In this document: one piece after another, positions 43,168 through 55,003 of the stretch | Layout: every line of letters starts with the position of its first letter | Numbering within the stretch: position 1 is the stretch's first letter | Origin: Tupaia tana | Taxonomy: Eukaryota; Chordata; Mammalia; Scandentia; Tupaiidae | Length of the DNA stretch: 64,000 nucleotides | NCBI GenBank assembly: GCA_026018925.1 | Contig: JAKSZU010000016.1 | Span: forward strand, 30,160,877-30,224,876 | Reading direction: 5' to 3' | Program-made: the position numbers and the translations under genes | Notes under the pieces: generated by a model | The model's input: only the letters and a program-made list of their open reading frames with translations | Databases searched by the model: none | Told to the model about the DNA's origin: nothing

Positions 43168-43930
43168 CACCTTAGCAGCCAAAACCCTGTCCTAGTGTCC
43201 GGGGCATCAGCAGATACTCCCAGTCTGCCATGTATTCCAGGAAGGCCATTTACAAGAGGAAATACTCAGCCACTAAATCCAGGATTAAAAAGAAAAAGGA
43301 AAATGTTCTTGTGACTCTCACGAAACCAATAGGTGAGGACAAGAATGGTGCCTACTGAGTAGTTAAATTCCTCAAAATACCTAGATATTATCCTACTGAA
43401 GATGTGCCTTGAAAGCTATTGAGCCACAGCAAAAAAACCTTTCAGTGAGCATTTGAGAAAACTGCGAGCTAGCATCACTCCTGGGACCATTCTGATCATC
43501 CTCACTGGATGACACAGAGGCAAGAGAGTGGTTTTCCTGAAGAAGTTGAGCAGTGGCTTGCTCCTCATGACTGGAATCATGTTCCTTAATCAAGTTCCAC
43601 TGCATAGAAAACACCAGAAATTTGTCATTGGCACCTCCACGAAAATTGATATTAGCAAACTAAAAATTCCAAAACACCTCACTGATGCTTACTTCAAGGA
43701 AAAGAAGATGTGGAAACCCAGACATCAGGAAGGTGAGATCTTTGACACAGAAAAGAAGAAATACAAGATTATAGAGCAGCGCAAAGTTGTTGAGAAAGCT
43801 AAAGACTCGCAAATTTTACCAGAAATCAAAGCTATTCCTCAGCTCCAGGTCTACATATAATTCATGTTTGCCCTTACAAATGGAATATATTCCCACAAAT
43901 TGGTGTTCTAAATTTCTTGTGAAGAACATA
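43167..43930 (+). pseudogene. RPL6: RPL6 processed pseudogene, 5'-truncated
   Basis: Translation in broken frames matches the large-subunit ribosomal protein L6 from about its NPVLVRGIGRYSRS region to its C-terminus. Introns are absent, as expected for a retrocopy made by L1 machinery. In-frame stops occur early (AATGGTGCCTACTGAGTAG; GTGCCTTGAAAGC; CTGGATGACACAG), while 43,528-43,857 is still open and reads [17 protein letters not shown] and [17 protein letters not shown] stop (VYI then TAA) interrupts the last stretch, whose remainder (FALTNGIYPHKLVF) is still readable up to 43,911. No poly(A) tail or target duplication is visible, so the 3' end is eroded. It lies inside an old sense L1. Non-functional as a ribosomal protein; identity is secure from the peptide match recalled for the family. 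Confidence 0.93.
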
Positions 43931-45084
43931 AGTAAATCACACAAGAGAATTCTATATGAATTTTACATTCTATAGAACTTGAACATCCTATAAGAAAAAT
44001 TATTAGAATCAGAAAGATAATTTGGCAATATTATCACATATTAGATATGTATATGAAAATAATCTGCATTTAAACAATATAATGTAAACAATATAAGTGT
44101 AAACGATTTTATAAAACAAAACATTGTGAAATATATTACATCCCTAATAATGGAGAAAATAGAGTCTTGATGACTAGGAAGATTCAATATTTACCCCCGT
44201 TAAGTTTTCCAAAAATGAAATGAAGTTTCAGTACGATTTCAGTGTAAATATCAGCATGGATTTCAATGGAATTTAATAAGCTAATTCTAAAATTTATATA
44301 GAAATGCAAAGTTCTAATAATAGCTAAGATCCTTTGAAAGAAGAACAAGCTGATGGATCTGGTTTTAAACATTATGATTAATGACAAAATTCAAGTTATT
44401 AAGATGGTCTAAAATGCAATAGGATTAAGTAAGACTAACGGAATTGAATAGAGAGTTCTGAAATAGACACGAAGTTATCATATTGTATGTTTGGCAAAAA
44501 TATACATTTTAGTTCAATGAGGAGGAAATGGATTTTTAGTAAATAATGCTGGAACAATGATTATCTATGTAGAAAAAGACAAATTTGAATATATCTCATA
44601 ATATACTCTCAAACCAATCTCTAATGAATTAAGCCTTTAAATATGAATTAAAAAATTTCAACTCTTCAAAAAAAAGTTAAGAGCATGTCTTCATATAATC
44701 AAGTATCACTTATCACTAGAAAGAGGGTGAAAATTACTAGTTATGTACTTAGAAGACAACATTACCAAGAATATTAAAATAATCCCAAAAATGAAATAGA
44801 AAAAAGAAGAGTCAAGTACAATAATCGACAAAGAAATTGAATAAGCTTTTTTGCAGGAAAGGAAATGGGGAAAAGACAATGTGAAAAAAGTGTTCACCTG
44901 TATGTAGTAATGGACATTCAAAATACATCAACAATATGTTATAATTTCATATATGCTATTGATTGATTGGCAAAAAATCAAATTTAATAATAACAAGTGT
45001 TGGATAGGTTATGAATTGATCTGAATACCTATACCCTGCTTGTAGGACTGTGAATTATATAGTCTCTCTCAAAAAACAATATTA
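43931..45084 (+). mobile_element. Old L1, sense, segment 2 (ORF2 3' half)
   Basis: Resumes after the pseudogene; 'gtaaataatgctggaacaat', 'aagaagaacaagctgatgga' and ACAAGTGTTGGATAGGTTATG occur in ORF2 order. Fossil, no frame. Confidence 0.75.
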
Positions 45085-45320
45085 CTGGGGCAAACAGGTG
45101 GCATGGTGGTTAAGGCAGCTGGATTCCATAGGGCTAAGTGATTTGAGTCCTGGACCCTAGTGTCTTGAAAATCATGCTGAGTATATGTATATGCATGCCC
45201 AAAATCCTGAGAGGAGAATGGAGGAGAAGGGATTGTGGCATGGCTAACCCCCCACCCTCATCTGTCTCTGGCAAGTGTATACATCCTATAGCAAAATTAA
45301 AAGAAACAAACCAAAAAAGT
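45085..45320 (+). mobile_element. Long SINE with deletion
   Basis: GGGGCAAACAGGTGGCATGG head, GGAGGAGAAGGGATTGTGGC body, most of the CT-rich stretch missing, and a CTATAGCAAAATTAAAAG end. Confidence 0.88.
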
Positions 45321-45345
45321 GACTTATTGTTATTAGTAATTATTT

Positions 45346-45594
45346 TCTTTTTGAGAGTTTTTGCTACATGGTGCATAAGCTCACCAGAGAGCAATAAAGA
45401 GACAAAAATTGAGAAATCACCCCAGAGGGGAGAACTACACTGCAATCCCCTCTCCTCCTCTATTCTCCTCCTGGTATGCTGGACACACACATACATACTT
45501 CTGGTGTGAGTTTCAAGCTGCCGGACCAGGACTCAAACTGTGGTCAGCCACATGGGAGTCCAGTGCCTTAAACACTATGTCACTTGCTGGCCCT
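45346..45594 (-). mobile_element. Long SINE
   Basis: GAGAGTTTTTGCTACATGG to CACTTGCTGGCCC. Forms an inverted pair with the SINE just upstream. Confidence 0.9.
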
Positions 45595-45956
45595 TAATAA
45601 GTATTTCTAAGTAAAGCTGAACAGATAACTAGTAATTCAACTTATTGATAAATATTCTAGAGAAGATTTTGTATATTTCTGTCAAGAGAAATATGTAAAA
45701 GTTTACATAATCACATTTTTTATAAGAAAAAAATGGTGAAAACAATTCAAATGCCATCAGTCTCAGAATGGGCAATTACACAAAGAAATACTATACAGTA
45801 GTAGGAAAAACAATACTCTACAACAGTATAAAGAAACTACAGTTAGGTATTTTATGATGTAAAAAGTAAACAAAAGCAAATCACAAAAGACTATACAGTA
45901 TGATTCTATTTTTGTCTAGGTCATAAATGAGTAACACCAAATAAGAGTAATCAAAT
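45595..45956 (+). mobile_element. Old L1, sense, segment 3 (3' end)
   Basis: 'caattcaaatgccatcagtc', ATACTATACAGTAG and 'cacaaaagactatacagtat' match the L1 3' end landmarks. Confidence 0.75.
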
Positions 45957-45961
45957 TAATA

Positions 45962-45980
<19 letters not shown>
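45957..45980. repeat. (TA)n run
   Basis: About 10 TA units at the tail of the following minus-strand SINE. Confidence 0.9.
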
Positions 45981-45995
<15 letters not shown>

Positions 45996-46257
45996 GATGA
46001 GGTTTTCACTACAGGGCGTGTGCGCTCGCCAGACAGACAGAGAGAGACATAGAGACAGAAAGTGAGAAATCACCCCCCAGGGGGGATGGTCATGCCGCAA
46101 TCCCTTCTCCTCCATTCTCCTCTTGGGATCTTGGGCACGCATGCACACGCGCCTGGCGTGAGTTTTAAGCCACCGGGTCCGGGACGTGAACCGTGGTTGA
46201 CTATGTGGGAGTCCAGCGACATAGCCATTACGCTAACTGCTGGTTCCCAAATTAATT
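45979..46257 (-). mobile_element. Long SINE (Lb) with short TSD
   Basis: GATGAGGTTTTCACTACAGG to CTAACTGCTGGTTCCC. AAATTAAT lies at both flanks (45,953 and 46,250). Confidence 0.93.
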
Positions 46258-46632
46258 TTTATACAAGATTTTTAGCACAAAGTCAAGTTAGTAATTACTC
46301 TCAGAGGAGAAAGGTTGGGGTAAAATCCAAGAGATGCCCATAGGGGATTTCCAACAATACTGACAAGGTTCTACTTCTTCAGCTAGACACAATGCATGTA
46401 CATGCATTCATGGATTAGTATTCTTTACATCACGTCTATGTCACACCTATAGGCCAGAATAAAACAATTATAATGATATTTGTTTGTATAATGAATTATG
46501 TATGCCTTTTTCTTCACAACAAAAATACCACTATTGATTTCCAAGATATAAGTGATAACTTAATGTTTTTCGTTTGGACAAATTATCTTGAAAAGTTCAT
46601 TGAAACTATCCTTAGAAAAATGTACTATGTAG
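46258..46632. other. Old L1 remainder and unassigned sequence
   Basis: The first 100 bp (CTCAGAGGAGAAAGGTTGGG) may be old L1 3' UTR. The rest shows no gene or named repeat. Confidence 0.4.
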
Positions 46633-47098
46633 GGGACCAGCACATGGGGTGGTGGTTAGGGCGCTGGACACTCCAACCACAATTTGAGTCCTGGACCTGG
46701 TGGCTTGCTTTCGTACTTTCCTTCCTTCTCTCTCTCTGTGTCTTACTCTAGTCAAATTTTAAAAATAATAATAATAGTGGAATCAGCAATTAGCATAATG
46801 GCTATGCTGCTGAACTCCCATGAAGTCGACCATGGTTCGAGTCCCGGAACCGGTGGCTTAAACTCACGCCAGGTGCATGTACGTGTGTGCCCAAGATCCA
46901 GAAAGGAGAATGGAGGAGAAGGGATTGGGACATGGCCATCCCCCCCCCCCCCCGCCCGGGGCTGATTTCTCACTTTCTATCTCTCTGTCTCTCTCTGTCT
47001 TTCTGGAGAGCGCACGTGCCCTATAGCAAAAACCTCTCAAAAAAAATAATAATAGTAAATGAATAAAAAAAAATTAAATAAATAATTCTTAAAAAATT
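46633..47098 (+). mobile_element. Short SINE split by a long SINE in its tail
   Basis: Head GGGGACCAGCACATGGGGTG, CT-rich stretch and CTAGTCAAATTTTAAAAAT up to 46,778. The (AATAAT) tail resumes at 47,046 (AATAATAATAGTAAATGAAT). Confidence 0.9.
46763..47058 (+). mobile_element. Long SINE nested in a short SINE, with TSD
   Basis: GGAATCAGCAATTAGCATAA head, B box GGTTCGAGTCC, a C15 run in the hairpin at 46,938-46,953, and a full 3' end. AAATAATAATAGT is duplicated on both sides. Confidence 0.93.
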
Positions 47099-47300
47099 TT
47101 TTTTAAATAAGAAAGATGTCTTATGCAACCTGGAATAGAGTCTTAAAAAAAGGTAAGGGGATTTTATGGTACATGACCTTGAAAACTCTTTGTCTTTTGA
47201 GGATTTCTGTTCTGATTGTACTTAAAGAGTTTGTCAATTTTTATATTTATAATTCCTCTGTAAAACCCTTATGTATTTTTTTAAAACTCTCATGACAATA
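47059..47300. other. Unassigned sequence
   Basis: No gene or repeat recognised beyond the SINE tail. Confidence 0.4.
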
Positions 47301-47333
47301 TATTTATTTATTTATTTATTTATTTATTTTGGA
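47301..47333. repeat. (TTTA)n microsatellite
   Basis: Seven to eight TTTA units, probably the expanded tail complement of the older SINE at 47,609. Confidence 0.93.
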
Positions 47334-47609
47334 GACTTTTTTTTTTTTTTCTTTTTTTGGAGAGGTTTTTGCTATAGGGTGCGTGCGCTCGCCAGACAGA
47401 CAGAGAGAGACAGAGAGATAGAAAGCAGGAAATCACCCCCCAGGGGGGATGGCCACGCCGCAATCCCTTCTCCTCCATTCTCCTCTAGGGATCTTGGGCA
47501 CGCACGCACACGCGCCCGGTGTGAGTTTAAGCCGCCGGGTCCGGGACTCGAACCGCGGTCGACTACGTGGGAGTCCAGCGACATAGCCATTACGCTAACT
47601 GCTGGTCCC
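47334..47609 (-). mobile_element. Long SINE (La), inserted in the tail of the next one
   Basis: GGAGAGGTTTTTGCTATAGG to CTAACTGCTGGTCCCG, nearly consensus. GGAGACTTTTT before and GAGACGTTTTT after resemble a short duplicated target inside the neighbour's 3' motif. Confidence 0.95.
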
Positions 47610-47822
47610 GAGACGTTTTTGTTATAGGGCACATGCTCTTGCCAGAAAGACAGAGACAGAGAGACAGAAAGCAATAAATCACCCCCCTGGGGGGATGGCC
47701 ATCCTGCAATCTCTTCTCCATTCTCCTCTCGAGATCCTGAGCACACACGCACATGCACCTAGCATGAGTTTAAGCCCACAGTCGAGTCTAGTGACATAGC
47801 CATTACACTAACTGCTGGTCCC
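47610..47822 (-). mobile_element. Long SINE, head deletion
   Basis: GAGACGTTTTTGTTATAGGG to CTAACTGCTGGTCCCA. The B-box region is reduced to AAGCCCACAGTCGAGTC. Confidence 0.9.
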
Positions 47823-48611
47823 AACATCTTTATTTTTTTGAAGACCCATGCCTCAAAAATAGTGGTCCCCTTAAGGGACTCAACCATTATTTTAGAAATC
47901 ACTACACTGAAACATGAAGTCAATTTGCCCTAAAGAGGCAGATCAAGTCAGAGGAGAAATTGCATGCACTTTGAATCAAGAAACAAGGATGAGCTAATCA
48001 CTTTAGATAGATATTCCAAAGCTTGCACAGCTGGGCATAGTGTACTCATTGTGTAAATATGCTTTGCTATTTTCTTGTATTAGTCAGTTTGTTTGAATAG
48101 GTTAGAAATTGGGAAGGTTCTTTATCTAATGTCTTGGTAAATTTATATCATGATACAAGAATATTTACTTCTTGGTAAGCATTGTTTCTCCCCCATTTTC
48201 CTTCTTTTGGTCCTGGAAGCCAAGGGGTGAAACAGCATGCAAAGGCCTGAACTTAAGATTCTTAAGCTCTTGTAGGAGCTTGGAAATTGTCATAAAAGAC
48301 ATTACGTGTACTGAATTGAGCACGATATTTGTATATGTTGGCACTGCCAAGAGAAGAGAGATTCAGGAGTTGTACATTTCTGAATCTCTTCACAGTGTAT
48401 TTGCCTACAATTAATTATCTTTCCTACCATCATGAGCTACAAGAGCATCATCACATACTTACTCAGAATGCCTGTAGAATACAAGATAAGGTCATATTAA
48501 TGTTCTAAGTACCCATTCTCTAAGTGAGTAAAAATATTTAAAAGTCATTTTAGGTGACCAGAGCTAGAGCTAGATAAGAGAGAAGGCCAGGGCTGTTCAG
48601 AGTGTGAGAGT
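47823..48611. other. Unassigned sequence
   Basis: Nothing recognisable as gene or repeat. Confidence 0.4.
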
Positions 48612-48885
48612 TGGAGGCAACTTTTTTTTTTTTTTTAGAGGTTTTTGGTATAGGGCACATGTGCTCACCAGAAAGACAGAGAGAGATAGAGAGACAGAAA
48701 GTGAGAAATCACCCCCCAGGGGGGGATGGTCACACGGCAATCCCTTCTCCATTCTCCTCTTGGGATCTTGGGCATACACACACACACGCCCGGTGTGAGT
48801 ATAAGCCACTGGATCTGGGACTTGAACCATGGTCAACTACATGGGAGTCCATTACGCCAACTGCTGGTCCCTGGAGGCAACTTTT
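48612..48885 (-). mobile_element. Long SINE with perfect TSD
   Basis: Body 48,626-48,871. A shortened head (GGGAGTCCATTACGCC) lacks about 13 bp. The 14-bp duplication tggaggcaactttt lies at 48,612-48,625 and 48,872-48,885. Confidence 0.95.
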
Positions 48886-48989
48886 AAAAAACATTTGAAT
48901 TGCTCCAATGGGTAACAATTGCCTTTATGGTAACAGAGAAAGTGTGGCAGAGTGTTTTTTGTTTCTGTTCTCCGTCTCCCCCCACCAAA

Positions 48990-49510
48990 AAAAGGCTATG
49001 ACTATATCTACCATCCTACTAGATCCTACTAGTTCTTCCAGATTATTCTTACCACCCTCCCATGAGGAAGTGGGTTCTAAATCTGTTCTCTTTGAATGCA
49101 AATAGGTATTGTGTCTTCCACTAACAGATTCTGGGAGGAGATAGCTGTGCCTCTGGAGACAAGATCAAAAAGGAAAACAGATTTCCGCCTGACTCCGTCC
49201 TTCAGTACTCATCCTGGAAATCCACACAAGAGGAAGCTTAGGCCACAAGGAGAATTCATGTCCAGCAGAAGAGACTCCAGTCCTTAGGCCTGTTTGACCT
49301 TCCAGAGCAAAGATGGGAAGAACAGACTTGCCAGTTATGGGAGTAAGTGAAACTGGCAACAGATACTCTTGCCTGCAGCTAAAGCTGCCATGAGTAGAAT
49401 TGAATCTTTCCCACCTATACTGCCCAAATTAAAGGTTTGTAAGCAAAACAAATAATTATTTTAAACTGTTAATTTTTGGGGGTGGTTTGTTATGTAGAAA
49501 TATAGAATTA
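48990..49510 (+). mobile_element. Possible MaLR-type LTR remnant
   Basis: The last 80 bp (TTTTAAACTGTTAATTTTTG then GGTGGTTTGTTATGTAG) resemble the 3' end shared by old MLT1-class LTRs. The 5' extent is uncertain. No viral gene. Confidence 0.4.
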
Positions 49511-50018
49511 GATTGGAAGTCCACAAATCAGGCGTAGGTAAGCAGAAACTAATAAAGAAATAGACTCGAAAGAAAGAAAAAAGAAAATAACAACAACAAC
49601 CACAAAACCCAAAACATTGGAGGGGCTTTAATGAAATTCAACAATCAAAAGTTTAAGTTCTTCAAAGAGTAAGTTCTGCTGGGCCATTGGAAGAGGTTAT
49701 TAAAAATAAGCTTTGAATTAAAGAGGCAATTGAGAAAATAATTAGATTATTTTATTTATGCTATAATGGAGTTTCTTTGGATGAATCACTATCCTAAGTT
49801 CTTTGAAGTAGGGATCACCAGTGCAAATGAAGTCTTCCAGAACTTCTTGGCAAGGGAAACGCCAATAATTATTGAGACATAATAAAATCCTCTTAACTTC
49901 TTGAGAGCTGAAATTGTGAAAGCGCTGAATATAATGTATAAATTATTATTTTTACAAAGGTTTAATTCTACACACATTAGTAATTTTGAGAGTTTTTTCA
50001 TTTATATGAATTTAAGTC
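49511..50018. other. Unassigned sequence
   Basis: A short (AAC)n-like patch near 49,590; otherwise nothing recognised. Confidence 0.4.
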
Positions 50019-50320
50019 AAAATAGACCCTCTCTGGACCAGCAGTTAGTATAATGCTTATGTCACTGGACTCGCATGTACTTGACTGCAGTTCGAGTCCG
50101 GGGCCCAGCAGCTTAAACTCACGCCAGGCGCGTGTGCGTGTGTGCCCAAGATCTCAAGAGGAGAATGAAGGAGAAGGGATTGTGGCATGGCCATGCCCCC
50201 TGGGGGGTGATTTCTTGCTTTCTGTCTCTCTGTCTCTCTCTGTCTTTCTGGCAAGCGCACGCACCCTACAGCAAAAACCTCTCCAAGAGAAAAAAAAAAA
50301 AAGAAGAAAATAGACCCTCT
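50019..50320 (+). mobile_element. Long SINE with perfect TSD
   Basis: CTGGACCAGCAGTTAGTATA head at 50,033, B box AGTTCGAGTCC, complete body and A-rich tail. The 14-bp duplication aaaatagaccctct lies at 50,019-50,032 and 50,307-50,320. Confidence 0.96.
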
Positions 50321-50555
50321 ACTTCAGTAACATTTACATTCCTCAAGTTAGATCATTGACTAGAAAGTGAGTTTTAAGACTGTTGATCCCTTATATATGC
50401 ATAAGGTTCTTGGGGGAATCAAGATGGATTCTGTAGGAGATATATTAATAATTACTGAGTGATAAGAAAGATGTATAATGTCATTAGGTATTTTTTAAAA
50501 AGCACTTAATAATACTCAGTAGTATATGATTATTTGTTTGCTTATTTATTTTAAG
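50321..50555. other. Unassigned sequence
   Basis: No gene or repeat recognised. Confidence 0.4.
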
Positions 50556-50828
50556 AGATACTGCTGTGAGGCCAGCAGGTGGCATAGTGGTTATGGCACT
50601 GGATTGCCACATGGCTGACCACAGTTCAAGTTCCAGACCCAGTGACTTGACACTCATGCCAGGTAAGTGTGCATCATGCCCCAAATCCCAAGGGGAGAAT
50701 AGAAGAGAAGGAATTGCAGTGTGGCCATTCCCACTGGAAAGGGGGGTGATCTCTCGCTTTCTGTCTTTCTGGCAAGTACAAGAGACCTATAGCAAAAATT
50801 TTTCTCAAAAAAAAAAAAGATACTGTTG
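50556..50828 (+). mobile_element. Long SINE with TSD
   Basis: GGCCAGCAGGTGGCATAGTG head, B box GTTCAAGTTCC, and a CTATAGCAAAAATTTTTCTC end. The duplication agatactgctg / agatactgttg (one mismatch) lies at 50,556 and 50,818. Confidence 0.94.
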
Positions 50829-51169
50829 CATTATATAGACTGGAAAACACCTCTGATAAGTATTTCTCCCTAAAATGATCTTTTCTTATGTTGGTGTGAT
50901 TGTTAGGACAGACATTACTTTATGTACCTCCTACAATTCCACAAATGCAAATCAGATATTCTGAGGAGAATTATAAAAAGGATGATGTTGGATAGTTAAG
51001 AGACTCCTGGAGTGCCTTACCTGATTCATTTCATGTAAAGGACAGAATGAAGTTGTTCTAATCACAGATACTTCTACATATACAAAATGTGAGAAATAAA
51101 GAAGTGTAATAGAATACCCAGTAGATCAAATACATAGGCATGAAACCAATGCCCTACAAACCACATTAT
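50829..51169. other. Unassigned sequence
   Basis: No gene or repeat recognised. Confidence 0.4.
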
Positions 51170-51310
51170 TATTATTACTAGTATTACTATTATTATTACT
51201 ATGTGTGTGCCTGCACTATGTTCAGGAAGACATGGGGTGTGAACCTGGTACTCTCTCACGTGGCTTCAGCACTGCAAAATGTTGTGTTAACACTGAACCA
51301 CCACAGTTGC
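51170..51310 (-). mobile_element. Possible old tRNA-type SINE remnant
   Basis: An (ATTATT)n-like tail complement, then GGTGTGAACCTGGTACTC (a B-box-like site in reverse) and TGTGTTAACACTGAACCACC. The family is uncertain, possibly the third type. Confidence 0.45.
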
Positions 51311-53193
51311 ACTATTTTCTTTATAAATTTTGGCCAACTAGAATTTTAAAAGTACAAATATTTATTGCTGTTTATTTTCAAAAGTAAACGTGCTAACAAG
51401 TATTTTATGTATTTATGCATTTTTAGGAAAGCTTAAGGTAGCTGATTTATGCATGAAATGTTAAAGGGACACAGACAGATCCCCAAAGTGATGCTAATTT
51501 TTAAATTAAATATACATAAATTAATCCACATAACTCTGGGAGCAAAATAATTCTTAGAAAATGCATGGAATTCATTATAAGTCATTAAAGAAGCATTCAG
51601 TAATTACCAGCAGTGAGAACAATTTATAAAATAAACTTACACTCATTTTCTGTTTTGAAATGATGAGTCTTACCTAACTTTAGAGGATTCAACTGCTGTT
51701 TGTAGTATTTTCCTAAAATAATTTTACATTTTCTGTTCTTTTAAAAAATGATAATACTTTAAAAATGATACTAAAACTTCAAGATATAGAGCTTTGAATA
51801 GGAAAGTTTGGCATGGATATCATTACTGCTGAAGCTACCTTATAATCTCAGCCTTTTATTACTTAAATAAGTAAAATAATTGTACAAGTGAATTTACATG
51901 TTAATTCACTTGCTGCTATCATCATAATAGTACATTCGATGTCTGTAAGAGGCTACATGCTGTTATAGATGTGTAACATTTCTCAGTTACTCTGAGTTAT
52001 TTCAAAGCTAAGGGATAATCTGTATTGCTTCCATTTTATAAATGAGAAGGTATAGTCGTTTGCTCTGAAAGGGGTTAGAGAACTATGTTCCATGCTCTGA
52101 CTTTGCTTGCCACCTGTTTTTATTAATAAAATTGTATGGGAAAACAGCTACATCCATTTATCTGTTGTTTATGGTTGCTTTCTCCCTCTGAGGCTGAACT
52201 ATTTGTAACAGATACCATACAACCACAAAGCAAAAATATTTACTATCTGACTCTTTACAAAATAAGTTGGTAAACCCATTTTCTTTGGTTTCTTAGAGGG
52301 AATTGCCTTTTAAATCAAAGGTGTTCTCATGCTGAAATATGCTCTTTTCACTATACTACGATACATCTCAAAGAGGAGAAAATAACAAAGGGGAGTAAAT
52401 AATGAGCCTGCTCTTTTTTCTTTTTTTTTTTAACTATTTGCCTTGATGAGGTAGAATAATAAAATGAGGCTTTGGGATTTAAAAATGATCTTACACACGC
52501 ATTACCATTGTGAATCAAGACCAGGCATGTAAATATTCATGGATTCTGACACATCATTTAAAAATGGGAATAATGATATGTGTTTTATCTACACTCAAAG
52601 ACCTGAGACAGATAAGCTCTTTCTAACTCTACTATCTATTATTCTTCATCTCTGATTCCCAGGCCAGATCTCTGGCAGATCTAATTCACTTAGCTGAAAA
52701 TTAATATGAAATAGTTTTAAATATTTTTAATTGAGAATGTAAATAAACTATGCTCAGCCATACAAAATAATAAACATACCACATATTTATGACCCATAGT
52801 AGCTTGTTTTGAGTCATGAATTATAATTCACAGTAATTCAATTCAACAAAAAAGGTTTTATTTTATTTTTGAAATTCACAATGTTTTGTGAAGCCTTCTA
52901 AAGGGATCATTGTAATTAATATTTGCATAGCTATTGATTTAATGTTAGAGTCACTTTACATATATTGATTTTTTGTAATTACTCATGTATACGAAGAAAC
53001 ATAATCTACACACAAATATGACTCACTAAATCTAATTTAATAAGCACCTACTATGTGCAAATTACTATGCTAGGTACTAGGCATCCAATGCTTATTCTCC
53101 CGGGGAGAATGACAGATCATGAAATGTATTATTATTATTTTTTTACAATCCTACACAGAAAGGTTTTTAACAGATAATCAGGGCGCTATGACA
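51311..53193. other. Long AT-rich block, almost no repeats
   Basis: Apart from a faint MIR-like scrap near 51,995-52,080 (CTTCCATTTTATAAATGAGA) and a fragment near 53,030-53,090 (AGCACCTACTATGTGC), nothing is recognised. It is a candidate region for unique, possibly conserved non-coding sequence. Confidence 0.4.
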
Positions 53194-53455
53194 GACACAT
53201 TTAAAGAAATGGAAGGACCAGATTTGGATGGTGCACTAAATGCAATTCTTTGAGAGGCAAAAATTCTGGGTTCATGTCTGTAGACCTTCTGGAGTACACC
53301 TGGCATGAGCTTGTACATAATCCAGGATTGGCTGAAAGTTGGGGTTGGTTTGTGGTATTCAAGTCCCTGTTGGGGCTGTTGTACCTCCCCCTCCACTCTC
53401 CTGTTTCTCTCACTTACAGAAAAAAAACAAATAAATAAGCTAAAAAACAAAATAA
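53194..53455 (+). mobile_element. Third-type SINE
   Basis: GGACCAGATTTGGATGGTGC head, GGGTTCATGTCTGTAGACC, 'gagtacacctggcatgagct', CT-rich stretch and AAATAAATAAGCTAAAAA tail. Confidence 0.68.
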
Positions 53456-54099
53456 AGAAACTGAAATTGCAGTTTGGACACAAGGAGGAGATAGAAGTTT
53501 ATCTGTGTAGAGCAGTCTTCTCAGTCCTAATACCAGCGCTGTGGATATTTTAGGCAAGATGAGTCTGCTGTGCTTTCCTGGGCACTGTGGCATGTTTAGC
53601 AGCATTCTTCCTCTTACCCGTTACGCTCCAGTAGTAGCCTTATTTTCCCCAATTGTGACAACTAAAAATGCCTGCAGACCTGGTCAAATGTTACTTACAG
53701 GACAAAAATCACCCTTAGTTATCAACCACAGCATAATAAATGGATCAGGATGAGTAAGGTCTAAAATTATTCCAGAAAATGAAAATACAGTAAATGTCTA
53801 TTTTGGTCATTCTTATGAGAAATGAACAGAAGAAAAGGGAATGGGATAACAGTATATTTTGAAGGTTGAGTATGCCTAACTTGATAGATTAAAAGAGGTT
53901 GTAGAGCAGTTTGCCAGTTTCAGTGACAAGGAGAATCAGTAGGTAGGCTTGTTAAAAAAAAAAAATCTAAATTTTGACAGTTCTGATTATTGGTGTGAGG
54001 AGAGACTCAAGAATATAGTTTTTAACAAACAACACATTTTGGGGGAAAAAATTGATGTAGACAGTGAGAAACTATTAGAAGTCAGGGCTAGAGCTAATG
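53456..54099. other. Unassigned sequence
   Basis: No gene or repeat recognised. Confidence 0.4.
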
Positions 54100-54190
54100 A
54101 GAGTGGCCCAGCCGGCCTGCAGTCCCAGCTGGGAGGCTGAGGCAACAGGATCACGATATGGCAAGACCCTGCTTTTAAAAATGAAAGAAA
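54100..54190 (+). mobile_element. 7SL-like SINE fragment
   Basis: 'ggcctgcagtcccagct', GGGAGGCTGAGGCAACAGGA and GGCAAGACCCTGCTTTTAAA follow the order of 7SL-derived monomers, with the middle deleted. No tail of clear length. Confidence 0.6.
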
Positions 54191-55003
54191 AATACAATTA
54201 ATCTTAAACTGTATTTAAAATGGTTGACAAAGAAATTGTTGCAAAATGGGATATACTTACTGTGGGGGATTAGGGATATACGAGTAAACCTCGTTTTCTT
54301 GATAATTAAAACAAGGGATTCTTTTGCTCAGGAGCTTTCTGAGCAAGAAAGTAGAAAAAAATGTCTCATTTTTCTTTGAATGAGACTGCTTGCTTTCTTC
54401 TCAGAAGCAAACTTCTAGAAGCAATGATTTATAAGACACTTCCCTTTTAAGATCCATAAAATTATGCCATCTTTAATATTGTGCCAATGATTGTCCAGGC
54501 CCGGGTTATTATGCTGGTTTTAACAATTCCAAGAAATTAAAAAAAAAAAGTCTACAAATGTCAAAGATGATTATATATTCCCTAAGAACATTCTAATACA
54601 TATGAAGTGAGGTTATTTGGGGAAACATTTCATGTTCATGATCTGCAGATTTGAAATTTGTTTCTATATGGCAAAGAAAAGGAGAATGAGTGTTTTGGGG
54701 ATTGCCGGAGGGATAGAGTGGACAACTCTCTGAGGCCCTCTGACATTTATGCTTATCAGGTTGGAAGATGCCGAAGGCGTTAGCCTGGATTTACTTATAA
54801 ACATTTTGGAGGAAAGATTTTTGTCAGAGTCCATATTGCCTAACCATACTTTTTATGGTTCGCTGTGCACAGCTCATGTTCAAAAGCCCTGTGGTTGACA
54901 TAAATAAAATGAGATGATGTTGCAGAAGTAAACAAAGATGGTAAGCAATAATCCAGAAGTCAGATATTCTGTTCCTATGACAATGATTCTTGATTTAAGA
55001 TGT
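54191..55003. other. Unassigned sequence
   Basis: No gene or repeat recognised. Confidence 0.4.

Noticed and set aside
43528-43860. A 110-codon frame as a functional RPL6-like gene
   Set aside because: Upstream codons contain several stops, the 5' part is truncated, and introns are absent; it is a surviving stretch of a processed pseudogene.
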